From NCBI GenBank assembly GCA_945903555.1, contig CAMDOJ010000016.1:1-17099 (forward strand): DNA of 17,099 nucleotides. Direction: 5' to 3'. Both the position numbers and the translations under genes were made by a program. Positions 16,051-17,099 of the stretch are shown piece by piece. This DNA is from Chthoniobacter flavus. Lineage in GTDB: Bacteria > Verrucomicrobiota > Verrucomicrobiia > Chthoniobacterales > Terrimicrobiaceae. Under the pieces are notes generated by a model. It worked only from the letters and a program-made list of their open reading frames with translations. It was not told the origin of the DNA and did no database searches. Positions within the stretch are counted from its first letter, which is position 1. Each line of letters starts with the position of its first letter.

Positions 16051-17099
16051 ATGGATTTTGAACCGTTGATCGAGCGCAAGCGGCGACGTTTCGAGGAGTT
16101 GGAGCGCGAGATCGTCTCACCTAACCTCTTTGATAATGCCCGCCGCGCGAGGGAAGTTCTGTGTGAGCATGGCTCGACCAGAGAGTTGCTCGAAGTCTGG
16201 AGCCGCTTTGAGAAGGCCTCGCGCGAGATTGTCGAAAACCGTGAACTGGCCTCTAGTGAGGACAAAGAATTGGCTGCAATGGCGAGAGAGGAAATCGCTC
16301 GATTGGAATTGGAAGTCGCGACCCTTGAGCGCACAGTCCAAGTCGCGCTCCTTCCGCCTGAGCCCGATGAGGATCGCGATGCCATCATGGAAATCCGCGC
16401 CGGTACCGGAGGCACCGAGGCCGCGCTTTTTGCCGCTGATCTGTATCGTATGTATTCCCGATACGCCGATTCCTTGGGGCTGAAGGTAGAGGAGTTGGAG
16501 TCCAGTGCCGCCGATCTCGGGGGCTTTCGTGAAATCATTTTCCGTATTTCTGGAACCTCCGTTTTCCGCCGCTTCCGATATGAAAGCGGGGTTCATCGCG
16601 TGCAGCGTGTTCCTGCCACCGAGGCGCAAGGTCGCATCCATACATCAACCGCGACGGTGGCGGTTTTGCCTGAGGCCGAGGAGGTGGACATCGAGTTGCG
16701 CCCAGAGGACATTCGGATCGAGGTTTGTCGGGCTGGTGGACCCGGTGGGCAGGGCGTGAATACGACGGATTCTGCTGTTCAGGTCATGTATATTCCGACC
16801 GGTCGCATTGTTCGATGCCAAGACGGTCGTAGTCAGCAAAAAAACAAAGAGGCGGCACTGAAAATCCTGCGCTCTCGATTGCTTGAGGACAAGCGTCGCG
16901 AGGAGGAAGCCAAATATTCCGCCCACCGCAAGAGCCTTATTGGCGGTGGCGGCCGCGAAGAAAAAATTCGGACTTACAATTTCTCCGAGAATCGTGTCAC
17001 CGATCACCGAATCAAGGTTTCGCTCTACTCACTCGACCGATTTCTCGGTGGCGAGGTAGGTGAATTGATCGATGCACTTCAAGCGAGCGATATCGAGCA
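16051..17099 (+). CDS. prfA: Peptide chain release factor 1 (3' end outside window)
   Basis: The frame is open from ATG 16051 to the window end (349 codons), so probably about 6-10 residues are missing. RF1 recognises UAA/UAG stop codons and triggers peptide release. The peptide anticodon PAT is at 188-190 in RVPATEAQGRIHTS, which marks RF1 rather than RF2 (SPF). The catalytic GGQ is at 232-234 in RAGGPGGQGVNTTDS; most RF1 proteins have His after Gln, here Gly. CQDGRSQQKNK and EEKIRTYNFSENRVTDHR are also typical. No Shine-Dalgarno sequence precedes it, and a terminator hairpin ends 8 bases upstream. Pairing with rpmE is a common order; prmC, which methylates the GGQ Gln, often follows prfA and could lie just outside. 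Confidence 0.96.
   Translation, partial: MDFEPLIERKRRRFEELEREIVSPNLFDNARRAREVLCEHGSTRELLEVWSRFEKASREIVENRELASSEDKELAAMAREEIARLELEVATLERTVQVALLPPEPDEDRDAIMEIRAGTGGTEAALFAADLYRMYSRYADSLGLKVEELESSAADLGGFREIIFRISGTSVFRRFRYESGVHRVQRVPATEAQGRIHTSTATVAVLPEAEEVDIELRPEDIRIEVCRAGGPGGQGVNTTDSAVQVMYIPTGRIVRCQDGRSQQKNKEAALKILRSRLLEDKRREEEAKYSAHRKSLIGGGGREEKIRTYNFSENRVTDHRIKVSLYSLDRFLGGEVGELIDALQASDIE

Noticed and set aside
1..17099. Mobile element, CRISPR array, toxin-antitoxin or defence island
   Set aside because: No transposase, integrase, regular spaced repeats, small paired genes or defence domains were found; the window is ordinary core genome.

Overview
The window looks like core chromosome from a Gram-negative bacterium, most likely a member of the Verrucomicrobiota. 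That placement is an inference. It rests on the mix of families present: a secreted giant TPR protein, a DUF4870 protein, a CAAX-type protease of the kind found with exosortase/PEP-CTERM systems, FabV, and the L31-RF1 gene order. A degenerate ACAGGAT-type repeat in a convergent gap also fits. There is no 16S gene or other decisive marker. No transposase, integrase, CRISPR array, tRNA or rRNA was seen, and coding density is very high.

Layout: (1) Positions 1-309 hold the 3' end of an unrecognised plus-strand gene, followed by a short convergent gap with a degenerate tandem repeat. (2) Positions 437-2760 hold three minus-strand genes: a DUF4870 membrane protein, a TIGR01777/YfcH-type epimerase and a GDP-L-fucose synthase. 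(3) Positions 2873-7895 hold three plus-strand genes: a 1040-residue exported TPR protein overlapping endonuclease III by 4 bases, then FabV enoyl reductase. (4) Positions 15723-7920 on the minus strand carry a long run: an MscS-family channel, E1-alpha, E1-beta and E2 of a 2-oxoacid dehydrogenase complex, a CPBP/CAAX-type glutamic protease, and glutamine-dependent NAD+ synthetase. From E1-alpha to NadE the genes overlap or are separated by at most about 30 bases, so they look like one operon. (5) Positions 15761-17099 on the plus strand hold ribosomal protein L31, a strong intrinsic terminator, and release factor 1 cut off by the window edge.

Functional themes: the dehydrogenase makes acyl-CoA and NADH from NAD+, NadE makes NAD+, and FabV uses NADH to reduce enoyl thioesters, so central carbon, redox cofactor and lipid metabolism sit close together. 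L31 and RF1 form a translation pair. The fucose synthase contributes to surface polysaccharide.

I found no convincing undescribed defence or mobile system. The most interesting signals are subtler: an almost complete lack of Shine-Dalgarno sequences, candidate promoters lying almost on top of start codons, a strong hairpin terminator 8 bases before the prfA start codon, a membrane protease gene embedded in a PDH/NadE operon, and the ACAGGAT-like repeat.
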